A stretch of 64,000 nt of DNA from Kibdelosporangium sp. MJ126-NF4 (GTDB lineage: Bacteria; Actinomycetota; Actinomycetes; Mycobacteriales; Pseudonocardiaceae), in assembly GCF_000826545.1 (NCBI RefSeq), contig NZ_CDME01000008.1, positions 1,532,379-1,596,378 of the forward strand, read 5' to 3'. The notes below the pieces were generated by a model. That model searched no databases and was not told the DNA's origin. It worked only from the letters and a program-made list of their open reading frames with translations. Below are positions 27,786 through 34,940 of this stretch, piece after piece. Position 1 is the first letter of the stretch. The number at the start of each line of letters is the position of its first letter. Made by a program: the position numbers and the translations under genes.

Positions 27786-28147
27786 CACCGACCGGGCTCT
27801 ACAAACGCCTTGTGCTCGAACTGTGCCACGCGTGCGACGACGGCGGCTCGGCGCTCGAACAGTTCCTGACACCGGACTTCGTCGACGCGGGTATCCCGTC
27901 ACTGCGGCACGGCTTCATGGGGGCCAGCATCGAAATACTCGGACTTGTCGGCGAGGGAAACACCGTCGTGCTGCGGGTGCGCCTTGCCGGAATCGAACAG
28001 GTGCAGTTCTTCGAAGGACGCGACCAACGCCTCGCCACACGGCATTGCATCCCCCGTCACCTCGATCTCGCCCGGGATCGGACCGGTGAAACGACTGAGA
28101 GTGTCCATAGGCGACAGCCTTCCTCCGGTCGCGGTTGCGCCTCGTAG
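27782..28147 (+). CDS. Possible small NTF2-like or degenerate protein
   Basis: The 121-codon frame begins in an ATGA overlap with the upstream gene. The first ~80 residues (LYKRLVLELCHACDDGGSALEQFLTPDFVDAG ... TVVLRVRLAG) look like the start of an NTF2/SnoaL fold. The remainder is Arg-rich and unlike a folded domain, so the 3' part may be degenerate. An opposite-strand frame of 69 codons overlaps it (27899-28108). Coding status is uncertain. Confidence 0.4.
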   Translation: MTPTGLYKRLVLELCHACDDGGSALEQFLTPDFVDAGIPSLRHGFMGASIEILGLVGEGNTVVLRVRLAGIEQVQFFEGRDQRLATRHCIPRHLDLARDRTGETTESVHRRQPSSGRGCAS

Positions 28148-28162
28148 ACTGAGAGGACGTTC

Positions 28163-28348
28163 ATGAAGAAGTCGAAGGTCGTACGAGGCGGAGGTTTGCT
28201 CGCCGCCGCCGCGATGCAGTGTGGTTCCGCCGACGCGCTGACAGTGGACGTGCGGGTCTCCGACGGCTCCATCCCGGTGGGCCAGGTCGGTGGTCCTACG
28301 GATGGTGATGCGGAGTTCTGCCCCGCTCGTAGGCAGTCGGCGAGATGA
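28163..28348 (+). CDS. Possible 61-residue small protein
   Basis: A GAGAGGA site lies 5 bp before the ATG. The product begins MKKSKVVRGGGLLAAAAMQCG, a basic start followed by a short Ala/Leu stretch (too short for a clear membrane helix), and is otherwise hydrophilic. I recognise no family. A competing minus-strand frame covers the same DNA and continues across tRNA genes, which argues against that competitor. Confidence 0.3.
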   Translation: MKKSKVVRGGGLLAAAAMQCGSADALTVDVRVSDGSIPVGQVGGPTDGDAEFCPARRQSAR

Positions 28349-28432
28349 GTGTGGCTTTTTCGGGTGCGAAATAGGATTGACTCACGTGTGCCCCTGCGGG
28401 ACCATGAATAGGTACCGAATGAAGGAGAAGTC

Positions 28433-28573
28433 ATGATGAGCACGCGGGAGCGAGGAACGCGGAGCCAGTATCCGGCCATCGCGTGCGCTGTCATGTGTTC
28501 GTCGCACGACGACCGGAAGCCCTTGTCCTGGCAGGGACAGGAGATTCCGGGCGGCGAAGGCTCCCCGCCATGA
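28433..28573 (+). CDS. 46-residue ORF with strong ribosome-binding site, upstream of the tRNA cluster
   Basis: AAGGAG lies 6 bp before the ATG at 28433 (a second ATG follows directly). The product has two Cys, a charged middle (SSHDDRK) and a Gly/Pro tail (GQEIPGGEGSPP); there is no signal peptide or known family. Its stop codon lies inside a 7-bp inverted repeat, CATGACG...CGTCATG (28569-28590), and a strong terminator follows. A TTGACT box is present at about 28376-28381. It may be a leader peptide or a small standalone gene. Confidence 0.45.
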   Translation: MMSTRERGTRSQYPAIACAVMCSSHDDRKPLSWQGQEIPGGEGSPP

Positions 28574-28590
28574 CGTAGTACTGCGTCATG
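28569..28590. promoter_or_regulatory. Inverted repeat over the small ORF stop codon
   Basis: CATGACG and CGTCATG form perfect 7-bp arms separated by 8 bp. It could be an operator for a dimeric regulator or a small RNA hairpin just before the terminator. Confidence 0.35.
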
Positions 28591-28598
28591 CCACGGGA

Positions 28599-28635
28599 GC
28601 CGCCCATCGGGAAACCGATCCGGGCGGCTTTCTTT
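28599..28635 (+). terminator. Intrinsic terminator
   Basis: GCCGCCC (28599-28605) pairs with GGGCGGC (28622-28628); the stem continues inside as ATCGG-GAAA-CCGAT with a GNRA tetraloop. A TTTCTTT tract follows directly. It is a textbook intrinsic terminator, 31 bp before the first tRNA gene, so the tRNAs need their own promoter or read-through. Confidence 0.85.
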
Positions 28636-28665
28636 GTTCAGTGCACCCCGAAAACAATTCATTAT

Positions 28666-28734
28666 GTCGGCGAGCATGGGATGTGGACCGGTTTCCAAAA
28701 CCGACTCCCGGGGGTTCGACTCCCTCCGCCGATG
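28666..28734 (+). tRNA. tRNA-Trp(CCA)-like gene with shortened D arm
   Basis: The 7-bp acceptor stem GTCGGCG / CGCCGAT is fully paired. The anticodon arm has loop TTCCAAA (anticodon CCA at 28695-28697) and one mismatch at the base of the stem. The T arm GGGGG-TTCGACT-CCCTC is canonical, and CCA is encoded (28735-28737). The D arm is reduced to about 3 bp with a 5-nt loop (28675-28685), so the gene is only 69 nt. This is a non-standard tRNA of the kind carried by phages, plasmids or tRNA arrays, or a decaying copy. Confidence 0.65.
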
Positions 28735-28779
28735 CCACACGCCGCCATTCAGGCAATGGGCTGATGGCGGGTGTGTTGT

Positions 28780-28852
28780 GCGGTCGTGGTGAACTCGGCG
28801 GACACGTCGGTCTTCCAAACCGAAGCAGAGGGTTCGATGCCCTCCGACCGCT
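28780..28852 (+). tRNA. tRNA-Gly(TCC)
   Basis: Acceptor GCGGTCG / CGACCGC pairs over 7 bp, with T as discriminator. The D stem has 3 bp (GTG/CAC) with an 11-nt loop containing GG. The anticodon stem TCGGT/ACCGA is perfect, with loop CTTCCAA (anticodon TCC at 28814-28816, decoding GGA). The T arm GAGGG-TTCGATG-CCCTC is canonical. No CCA is encoded. It lies 42 bp after the Trp-like gene. Confidence 0.82.
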
Positions 28853-28892
28853 CGCTGGAACGAGCCGGTGCGGACTGCGCACCGGCGTCCAT

Positions 28893-28965
28893 GCGCACGT
28901 GGCCCAGCGGCAAGGGCACCGCACCGTCCATGCGGCGATCGCGGGTTCGAGTCCCGTCGTGCGCG
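28893..28965 (+). tRNA. tRNA-Asp(GTC) with C33
   Basis: Acceptor GCGCACG / CGTGCGC pairs over 7 bp with G as discriminator. D stem GCCC/GGGC, anticodon stem CCGCA/TGCGG and T arm GCGGG-TTCGAGT-CCCGT are all formed. The anticodon loop CCGTCCA places GTC at 28926-28928 with C, not the near-universal T, at position 33. No CCA is encoded. It lies 40 bp after the Gly gene. Confidence 0.78.
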
Positions 28966-29007
28966 CAGGTCTAGCACCGTGGCTTGGCCCCCCGGTGCCG
29001 GATCAGT

Positions 29008-29032
29008 CGTCACCGGCGGACAGCCGGTGACG
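29008..29032. terminator. Perfect 10-bp stem-loop after the tRNA cluster
   Basis: CGTCACCGGC pairs with GCCGGTGACG around a 5-nt loop, 42 bp beyond the tRNA-Asp gene. There is no U tract. It probably ends the tRNA transcript. Confidence 0.55.
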
Positions 29033-29043
29033 TTCCGGATGCT

Positions 29044-29129
29044 AGGTCGTGTCTCGAAGTCCCCGTTCGATGAGAGTCGGGACCGCATCCGGCCCGGCTA
29101 TCGCGGACGGGGGCTTCGAGACACGGCCT
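29044..29129 (+). repeat. 86-bp near-perfect palindrome able to form a long RNA hairpin
   Basis: The 26 outer bases (29044-29069) pair with 29104-29129. The three differences between the arms all become G-U pairs if the plus strand is transcribed, whereas the minus-strand RNA would have A-C mismatches. The arms share CGTGTCTCGAAG. It could be a structured RNA element, a MITE-like remnant or two fused transposon ends. I see no target duplication. Confidence 0.6.
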
Positions 29130-29349
29130 GGGGGCACGGCGACCCCGCCTGAGTTGGGATCAGGGATCACGGCGTTCGACTCATCGGCATCCGACCGGTT
29201 CGAGCAACTGCTCCGCTGTAGGTCAGGCGGCCCAATGGATCGGCCAGTGGACCTGCACTGACGCCGACGACCAAGGTTGGACATACAGGTCGTAGTCGAG
29301 CGGCGGCCACACGGGCAAGTGGCTTGCTCTGACTGCAGGAGACTCCCGG
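29130..29349. other. Gene-poor accessory interval
   Basis: This 220-bp stretch lies between the palindrome and the HxlR gene. Short open frames cross it on both strands but lack ribosome-binding sites or family resemblance. I see nothing further in it. Confidence 0.4.
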
Positions 29350-29787
29350 CTACGGTGCGAGCTGTACTTCGCGGGCGGAAACCTCGTCCCCGCAATGGGA
29401 GCAGGCCATCATCGGTGTCATCGAGTGTTCGCAGCCTCGGTGGACCAGTTGGACCGGCGGTCCCTGCTCGTCGGCCATCCAGCGGTCTCCCCAGGCCATC
29501 ATGCTGATCAGGATGGGGTAGAGGTCCAGGCCCTTCTCGGTGAGCCGGTACTCGAAGCGGTCGGGCCGTTCGGCGTAGCGGTCCCGCCGGAAGATCCCGT
29601 CCTCGGTGAGGGTGCGCAACCGGTCGGCCAGTACCGGGCGCGGGGCGCCGGTGCGTTGCTGGAAGTCCTCGAACCGGCGGACCCGGTTGAACGCCTCGCG
29701 CAGGACCAGCATGGTCCAGCGTTCCCCGATCACGGACAGGGTCCTGGCCACCGAGCAGCGGGTTTCTCCGATCTCCGACCATCGCAT
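29350..29787 (-). CDS. HxlR-family winged-helix regulator
   Basis: This 145-residue protein has the HxlR pattern: CSVARTLSVIGERWTMLVLREAF, then RFEDFQQRTGAPRPVLADRLRTLTEDGIFRRDRY and EYRLTEKGLDLYPILISMMAWGDRW. The C-terminus adds a short Cys cluster (RGCEH ... ACSHCG) that could bind zinc or sense redox, as in some actinobacterial members. It is divergent from the thioesterase gene 79 bp away, which is its likely target. Confidence 0.9.
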   Translation of the reverse strand: MRWSEIGETRCSVARTLSVIGERWTMLVLREAFNRVRRFEDFQQRTGAPRPVLADRLRTLTEDGIFRRDRYAERPDRFEYRLTEKGLDLYPILISMMAWGDRWMADEQGPPVQLVHRGCEHSMTPMMACSHCGDEVSAREVQLAP

Positions 29788-29804
29788 GTGACCCAGCCTA
29801 CCTT

Positions 29805-29848
29805 GTCAGTTAGGAAATAGAACTTGTAGGTTCAGTTTGTTTACTGAC
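29805..29848. promoter_or_regulatory. Divergent HxlR/thioesterase control region
   Basis: This AT-rich intergenic segment contains GTCAGT (29805-29810) and its inverted partner ACTGAC (29843-29848), plus GTTAGGAAAT-type sequence. It lies between divergent starts, where an HxlR dimer site is expected. The exact operator is not certain. Confidence 0.35.
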
Positions 29849-29866
29849 TGACTGCGGAGGGCTGCC

Positions 29867-30316
29867 ATGACCGAGACCGATCCCGCCGCTTTGAGCGGAC
29901 TCGACCTGTTCCGCCTCAGCCGCGATGTGCCCGCGGCTCAGCGCCCACCGGGTATATGGAGCCTGACCGGGATGCAGATCGAGGAGGTCGAGGAGGGACG
30001 GATCGTCTTCTCGCTGACACCGCGTCCTGAGTTCTCGAACCCACTGGGGCAGGTGCACGGCGGTATCCATTCCACGCTCCTGGATTCGGCGATGGGGTGT
30101 GCCGTGCACACCACTCTGCCCGCCGGGGTCGGCTACACGACACTGGAACTCAAGGTCAACTTCATTCGCGGGATCGCACTGGACGGGCCGAAGTTGTTCG
30201 GTGAGGGCACGGTGATCCACGCGGGCAGGCGGACCGCGACCGCTGAGGGGGCCATTCGGGACGCGGAGGGCACCCTGTACGCGCACGCCACCACCACGTG
30301 CATGATCTTCCGTTGA
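29867..30316 (+). CDS. PaaI-family hotdog thioesterase
   Basis: A 149-residue hotdog-fold protein with a CGGAGG site 6 bp before its ATG. The core NPLGQVHGGIHSTLLDSAMGCAVHTTLP matches the PaaI/YbgC-like thioesterase motif (HGGxxxxLxDxAxG), with the catalytic acid Asp in LLDSAMG. TTLELKVNFIRGI forms the next strand. It hydrolyses acyl-CoA thioesters, typically aromatic or medium-chain, in the cytoplasm. It is probably regulated by the divergent HxlR protein. Confidence 0.9.
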   Translation: MTETDPAALSGLDLFRLSRDVPAAQRPPGIWSLTGMQIEEVEEGRIVFSLTPRPEFSNPLGQVHGGIHSTLLDSAMGCAVHTTLPAGVGYTTLELKVNFIRGIALDGPKLFGEGTVIHAGRRTATAEGAIRDAEGTLYAHATTTCMIFR

Positions 30317-30477
30317 CATGTCCGGCTTCGGCCGCGATCAGATCTTATGTGTGCCAACAGTTCGAAGGACATGCCAGACCGATCCGGATGATCCTGCACT
30401 ATCCTCACCGGTTGCGGCCGGTTTCCGCGTGAGCGTGCGAATCCGGGAAGATCGAGGGGATCGAAGGGCGCCACGTG

Positions 30478-32739
30478 ATGGGTCGGTTCGGCGCGTTGCT
30501 GCGGCAGTTTCGGCAACAGGCGGGGATGACGCAGGAGCAGCTGGCGGAGCGGTCCGGTATCGGCGCGCGCACGATCCGGCGGTTCGAAACCGGGGAACGG
30601 ACCGACTCCAGAGTGGTGACGGTGCGGCTGTTGGCCGACGCGTTGGGCTTGCGGCCAGCCGAGCGCGACGAGTTGATGGCCGCCGCGCTGCACACCGAGC
30701 ACACTGAGCACATCGACACCGGTGGCGCGGGCGGGCCAGTGCCTCAGCAGCTTCCCGCGCCGCCGCGGGCATTCGTCGGCCGCCGCCGCGAACTGGACGC
30801 TCTCTCGGCCGCTGTGGACAGTGCGGCGGTCGCTCAGGGGACGGTGGTGGTCTCGGCGATCGGCGGGGGCGGGGGAGTCGGCAAGACCTGGCTGACTCTG
30901 CACTGGGCGCACCAGCACCTGGCGGATTTTCCCGACGGCCAGTTGTTCGCCGACCTGCGTGGCTTCAGCCCGGACAGCGAACCGATGCCCGCGGATGTGG
31001 TGGTGCGCGGATTTCTCGACGGCCTGGGTGTGGAGCCCGGTCGTGTCCCGGTCGACCCGCAGGCCCAGACCGCGCTGTACCGCAGCCTGGTCGCCGGGAA
31101 GCGAATGTTGATCGTGCTGGACAACGCCGTCGACGCCGAGCAGGTCGTGCCACTGTTACCGGGCGGGGGCTCCTGCACGGTGGTGATCACCAGCCGCAGG
31201 ACCCTGACCGGGCTGATCGCCCGCCACAGCGCACACCACCTGCCCCTCGACATGCTCAGCGCCGACGAGGCCCGCGCCCTGCTGGGCAGGCGTGTGGGGT
31301 CGGATCGAGTGGCGGCCGAGTCGGCGGCGGCGGAGGAACTGGTCCAGTTCTGCGGCGGACTGCCACTCGCGTTGGGCATCATCGCGGGCCGCGCCAACTC
31401 CCACCCCCACATTCCGCTCGCCGAGTTCGCCGCCGAGCTGAGGGAAGTCGGGCTCGGGGCGCTGGAGGACGAGGACCCGGGTGCGAGCCTGCCCGCGGCG
31501 TTGTCCTGGTCCTACCGGGCACTGACCGCCGACCAGCGGACGATGTTCGGGCTGCTGGCCGTCGCGCCCGGTGCCGACATCACCCTGCCTGCGGCCGTCA
31601 GCCTCATCGGCCACCCGCGGGCCCGAAAACTGTTACAGGAACTGGAGAAGGCGTCGCTGCTGAACCGGGACGGGCACGGCCGGTACGCCATGCACGACCT
31701 GATCCGCCGCTACGCCACCGACATCGCGCACCAACAGTTGCCGAAGGAGGCGTTGGAGCAGGCGCTGCGGCGGGTGGTCGACTTCTATCTGCACACCGCC
31801 CACACCGCCGATCGGCTCCTGGACCCCCACCGTCCGCCCATCCAACTCGACCCACCCGAGCCGGGGTGCCAGCCCGGCCCACTGTCCGACTATGCGGCGG
31901 CCCTGGCATGGTTCGACTCCGAGCACCCCGGCCTGCTGGCCGCTCAGCACACGGCCACCACCCACCGGTGGCACCGGGCGGTGTGGCAACTGGCGTGGAC
32001 ACTGGGCACCTACCACGATCGACGGGGACGCGGCCATGACCGGCTCGCCGTCTGGCGGTCCGGTCTGGCCGCCGCCGACCACCTCGCCGACCCCACGGCC
32101 CAGATCCGCGCACACCGGGTCCTCGGCTATGCCTACGCCGAGGTGGGGCGGCACAACGAGTCGATCGAGCACCTGCGGCAGTCCCTTGCCTTGGCCGAAG
32201 ATCACCACGACCACACCAACCAGGCCCACACCCACCGGCTGCTCGCGCGAGCCTGGGGGCAGCGAGGAGACAACGAGCAGGCGCTGGGGCACGCCGCCCA
32301 CGCCTTCACCCTCTATCGCACGCTGGACAACCCAGTGTGGGAAGCCGAAGCGCTCAACGAGATGGGCTGGCACGCCGCCCAGCTAGGGGAGTACGAGCGG
32401 GCCCGCGAGCACTGCCGCGCCGCACTCACTCTGCACCGCCGCCACGACAACCCCGACGGTGAGTCGTACGCCCAGGACAGCCTGGGCTACATCGCCCACC
32501 ACACCGGCCAGTACCACCAAGCCGTCGAGCACTACCTCCTTGCCCTCACGCTGCTCCGCGACCTCGGCTACACCTACGAAGTCGCCAACACTCTCAACGG
32601 GCTGGGCGACTCGCACCTCGCCCTCGGCGAGCACGACCAGGCCCGCGTGACATGGCGGGAGGCGCTGGAGTTGTACCGGGCACAGCAACGTCACGACGAG
32701 GCCAGCCGGGTCCAGCGGCAACTGGACGCCCTCACCTGA
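30478..32739 (+). CDS. XRE-type HTH / NB-ARC / TPR STAND regulator
   Basis: The protein has about 753 residues (ATG at 30478; an adjacent GTG at 30475 is equivalent). An N-terminal Cro/C1-type HTH (about 5-65; LRQFRQQAGMTQEQLAERSG) is followed by an NB-ARC NTPase: P-loop GGGGGVGKTWL, Walker B RMLIVLDNAVD, sensor TSRRTLTGL and GLPLALGIIAG. A winged-helix region follows, then at least five TPR repeats (about 500-745). Such SARP/AfsR-like STAND proteins regulate secondary metabolism or stress; ATP binding and TPR ligands set activity. Target genes are not evident. Confidence 0.9.
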   Translation: MGRFGALLRQFRQQAGMTQEQLAERSGIGARTIRRFETGERTDSRVVTVRLLADALGLRPAERDELMAAALHTEHTEHIDTGGAGGPVPQQLPAPPRAFVGRRRELDALSAAVDSAAVAQGTVVVSAIGGGGGVGKTWLTLHWAHQHLADFPDGQLFADLRGFSPDSEPMPADVVVRGFLDGLGVEPGRVPVDPQAQTALYRSLVAGKRMLIVLDNAVDAEQVVPLLPGGGSCTVVITSRRTLTGLIARHSAHHLPLDMLSADEARALLGRRVGSDRVAAESAAAEELVQFCGGLPLALGIIAGRANSHPHIPLAEFAAELREVGLGALEDEDPGASLPAALSWSYRALTADQRTMFGLLAVAPGADITLPAAVSLIGHPRARKLLQELEKASLLNRDGHGRYAMHDLIRRYATDIAHQQLPKEALEQALRRVVDFYLHTAHTADRLLDPHRPPIQLDPPEPGCQPGPLSDYAAALAWFDSEHPGLLAAQHTATTHRWHRAVWQLAWTLGTYHDRRGRGHDRLAVWRSGLAAADHLADPTAQIRAHRVLGYAYAEVGRHNESIEHLRQSLALAEDHHDHTNQAHTHRLLARAWGQRGDNEQALGHAAHAFTLYRTLDNPVWEAEALNEMGWHAAQLGEYERAREHCRAALTLHRRHDNPDGESYAQDSLGYIAHHTGQYHQAVEHYLLALTLLRDLGYTYEVANTLNGLGDSHLALGEHDQARVTWREALELYRAQQRHDEASRVQRQLDALT

Positions 32740-32748
32740 CCGGAGCCC

Positions 32749-33339
32749 TTACGTGGTCGGCTTCAGTGGAGTGTCGGCGATCCGGGTGATGAGGAAGTCG
32801 AGCCGTTCGTCCTGTCCGTCCGAGGGGATACGGCCGCTGTCGGACAGGACGGCCAAGCCGTGCAACGCGCTCCAGATGACTTCGGCGAACAGTTCGCGTC
32901 GCTTGTTGTCCGGGCGGAAGCAGCTGACGAACTCGTCGAAACAAGCCCGCATGGAGGGCGGCGTCTCCTCGCTCGCGAACTTCAGGTCGGTGGGCAGGAC
33001 GAACATGGCCTGGTACAAGGCAGGTCGCTCGGTCGCGAAGTCCAGGTAGGCGCGGCAGACGGCACGCAGGGCCTGGCCGGCTTCGGGGGCGGCCTGCCGT
33101 GCGCGGCGCAGGTGGGCGGCGAGTTCGCTGAATCCGTCAAGGGCGACCGCGCTCACGATGGCGTCCTTGCCGTTGAAGTGGCTGTACAGCACCGGCTGGC
33201 TGTACTCGACGCGTTCAGCCAGCCGTCGTGTCGTCACCGCCTCCCAGCCTTCGGTCTCCGCGAGTTCGCGCGCGGCCGTGATGATCAGCTGATGACGGTG
33301 GGCGCGTTCACGTTCCCGGCGCTCGCTGATGGCAGACAT
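32749..33339 (-). CDS. TetR-family regulator with WHG-type C-terminal domain
   Basis: The 196-residue protein has the TetR HTH at about 15-60 (IITAARELAETEGWEAVTTRRLAERVEYSQPVLYSHF). The C-terminal part has WSALHGLAVL, as in WHG-domain TetR proteins. It is divergent from the DUF4267 gene. Two related 15-bp palindromes in the intergenic region are probable operators, so it probably represses that gene and itself. Confidence 0.92.
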   Translation of the reverse strand: MSAISERRERERAHRHQLIITAARELAETEGWEAVTTRRLAERVEYSQPVLYSHFNGKDAIVSAVALDGFSELAAHLRRARQAAPEAGQALRAVCRAYLDFATERPALYQAMFVLPTDLKFASEETPPSMRACFDEFVSCFRPDNKRRELFAEVIWSALHGLAVLSDSGRIPSDGQDERLDFLITRIADTPLKPTT

Positions 33340-33347
33340 GACGACAT

Positions 33348-33362
33348 CATAGCAACGCTAGA
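33348..33362. promoter_or_regulatory. TetR operator-like site 1 (imperfect)
   Basis: CATAGCAACGCTAGA differs from site 2 at only a few positions and keeps the right half CGCTAGA. It lies 9 bp upstream of the tetR start. Confidence 0.5.
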
Positions 33363-33397
33363 CATTCTGTCGAGGACAGGATACCGTCGCTACAACT

Positions 33398-33412
33398 TCT
33401 AGCGCCGCTAGA
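33398..33412. promoter_or_regulatory. TetR operator-like site 2 (perfect)
   Basis: TCTAGCGCCGCTAGA is a perfect 7-bp inverted repeat around a central C. It lies 33 bp upstream of the DUF4267 start, in the divergent promoter region. Confidence 0.65.
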
Positions 33413-33444
33413 AAGTGGCGCTGTCGCCAACGGGAGGGAAAATC

Positions 33445-33822
33445 ATGCTCACCAACATCGCCAACGTGCTCGCCGGACTGATCGGTGTAGGCATCATCTT
33501 CGTCGGTGTGCGCGCCTTCTGGGTGCCGCAGGCCGCGGCTGGCTTCGGCATCCCCGACACGCCGACCGAGGACAGCAACTTTCAGGCCTGGCTGGCCGTC
33601 AAGTCCGTGCGCGACATAGCTTCCGGGGTCTTCATCTTCATCTTGCTGGTTGCCGCGACACCCCAGGTGCTGGGCTGGTTCATGCTGGCCGCCACCGGCA
33701 TACCCGTTGGCGACGCACTGATCGTGTTACGCAGCAAGGGGTCCAAGGCAGCCGCTTACGGCGTCCACGGGGCCACCGCCGTGGTGATGCTGGCGATCAG
33801 CGTGCTCCTGCTCGTCGCGTAA
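33445..33822 (+). CDS. DUF4267 membrane protein
   Basis: The 125-residue protein has four predicted membrane helices (about residues 5-25, 50-72, 75-95 and 103-124) and the motif GFGIPDTPTEDSNFQAWLAVKSVRDIASG typical of DUF4267. The ATG follows GGGAGGG. Function is unknown. Its promoter carries the palindromes attributed to the divergent TetR protein, so it is likely inducible by that regulator's ligand. Confidence 0.88.
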   Translation: MLTNIANVLAGLIGVGIIFVGVRAFWVPQAAAGFGIPDTPTEDSNFQAWLAVKSVRDIASGVFIFILLVAATPQVLGWFMLAATGIPVGDALIVLRSKGSKAAAYGVHGATAVVMLAISVLLLVA

Positions 33823-33833
33823 CCGGATGCGAT

Positions 33834-34766
33834 CTACCCTTGGCGGCGCAGGGCTGTCTCGCGCTGCATGTGCGACAGCTTCTCGGGGTTGCGCACGGCG
33901 TAGAGCCCAGTGATGAGGCCGTCGTCGACGCGCACCGCCAGGACGGTGTCGATCTCGCCGTCCCGTCGGAAGATCAACGCCGGATAGCCGTTGACCTGTG
34001 CCGGTTGCAGCGCGGCGGCGGCGAGATTGCCCAGCGCGGCTGCCAGCACGTCGGCCACCTTCTCGGCGCCCACGACAGGCGACAGGACGGCCTGTTTGAT
34101 ACCGCCTCCGTCACCCAGGAAAACGACATCCGGTGCGAGCTTGTCGAGCAGGCTCTGCAGATCGCCGGTGTCGACCGCCCGTCGGAACGCCTCGAGCGCA
34201 CTGCGGGCCTCAGCCGCGGACACCTTGCCGCGGGGACGGCGCGCTGCGACGTGCGCCCGCGCACGATAGGCGAGCTGGCGGACCGCGGCCGGGGTTCTCT
34301 CGACAGCCTCGGCGATCTCGTCGTAGTCCAGGTCGAAAACCTCGCGCAGCACGAACACCGCACGCTCGACCGGTGCGAGCGTCTCCAACACCAGCAGCAT
34401 CGCCAGCGAGACATGCTCGGCCAACTCGACGTCCTCCGCCACGTCGGGTGCGGTCAACAGCGGCTCAGGCAGCCAGGGCCCGACGTAGGACTCCTTGCGG
34501 CGGCCGAGGGCGCGCAACCGGTCGAGTGCCTGTCGGGTGGTGATCCGGACCAGGTAAGCCCGCTGATCACGGATGGCGTCCAGGTCGACGTCGGCCCAAC
34601 GCAGCCAGGTCTCCTGCAGGGCGTCCTCGGCGTCGGCGGCCGAGCCGAGTATCTCGTAGGCGACGGTGAACAGCAGGTTGCGGTGGGCCACGAACGCCTC
34701 TGTGGCGGCGTCGCGGTTCCCAGTCCCGCCTCGATCGTCGGGTGTTGTCGGAGCTGGTCCCGGCAT
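33834..34766 (-). CDS. ECF41-type sigma factor with SnoaL-like C-terminal domain (SigJ-like)
   Basis: The protein has 310 residues. Sigma region 2 (about 22-90; AYEILGSAADAEDALQETWLRW) and region 4 (about 130-180; AVFVLREVFDLDYDEIAEAV) are intact. The C-terminal NTF2/SnoaL-like domain (about 195-300) contains GDGGGIKQAVLSPVVG, the DGGG-x-K motif of ECF41 factors, where this domain replaces an anti-sigma factor and controls activity. ECF41 genes usually neighbour a carboxymuconolactone-decarboxylase/oxidoreductase gene, as here (divergent). Confidence 0.93.
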   Translation of the reverse strand: MPGPAPTTPDDRGGTGNRDAATEAFVAHRNLLFTVAYEILGSAADAEDALQETWLRWADVDLDAIRDQRAYLVRITTRQALDRLRALGRRKESYVGPWLPEPLLTAPDVAEDVELAEHVSLAMLLVLETLAPVERAVFVLREVFDLDYDEIAEAVERTPAAVRQLAYRARAHVAARRPRGKVSAAEARSALEAFRRAVDTGDLQSLLDKLAPDVVFLGDGGGIKQAVLSPVVGAEKVADVLAAALGNLAAAALQPAQVNGYPALIFRRDGEIDTVLAVRVDDGLITGLYAVRNPEKLSHMQRETALRRQG

Positions 34767-34826
34767 GAATGGCTCCCTCTTCTGCCCTCGGCTGCGTCGA
34801 CCACCAGACGCCGGGCCCGGTCGTTT

Positions 34827-34833
34827 TGTAACA
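34827..34833 (+). promoter_or_regulatory. Possible ECF41 -35 element
   Basis: TGTAACA is one mismatch from the TGTCACA -35 of ECF41 promoters and lies upstream of the AhpD-like gene. A CGTC -10 at the usual ~16-bp distance is not seen; the nearest is about 23 bp away, so the call is weak. Confidence 0.25.
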
Positions 34834-34940
34834 CGAGACGGTCATGGCGTGGGTCACGTCAGCGCGCTGTTATGCCGATCGGGTGGCCGACGTCTGGTGT
34901 TCGTTCGAACCGCGACACAACACCATTGAGTGAGGATGAC

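Noticed and set aside
27899..28108. 69-codon minus-strand frame opposite the weak NTF2-like frame
   Set aside because: Composition is fairly protein-like, but it lacks a ribosome-binding site and a recognisable family; neither strand can be settled here, so only the coupled plus-strand frame is listed, at low confidence.
28057..29088. 343-codon minus-strand open frame
   Set aside because: It runs straight through three tRNA genes and two terminator hairpins and has no protein-like composition.
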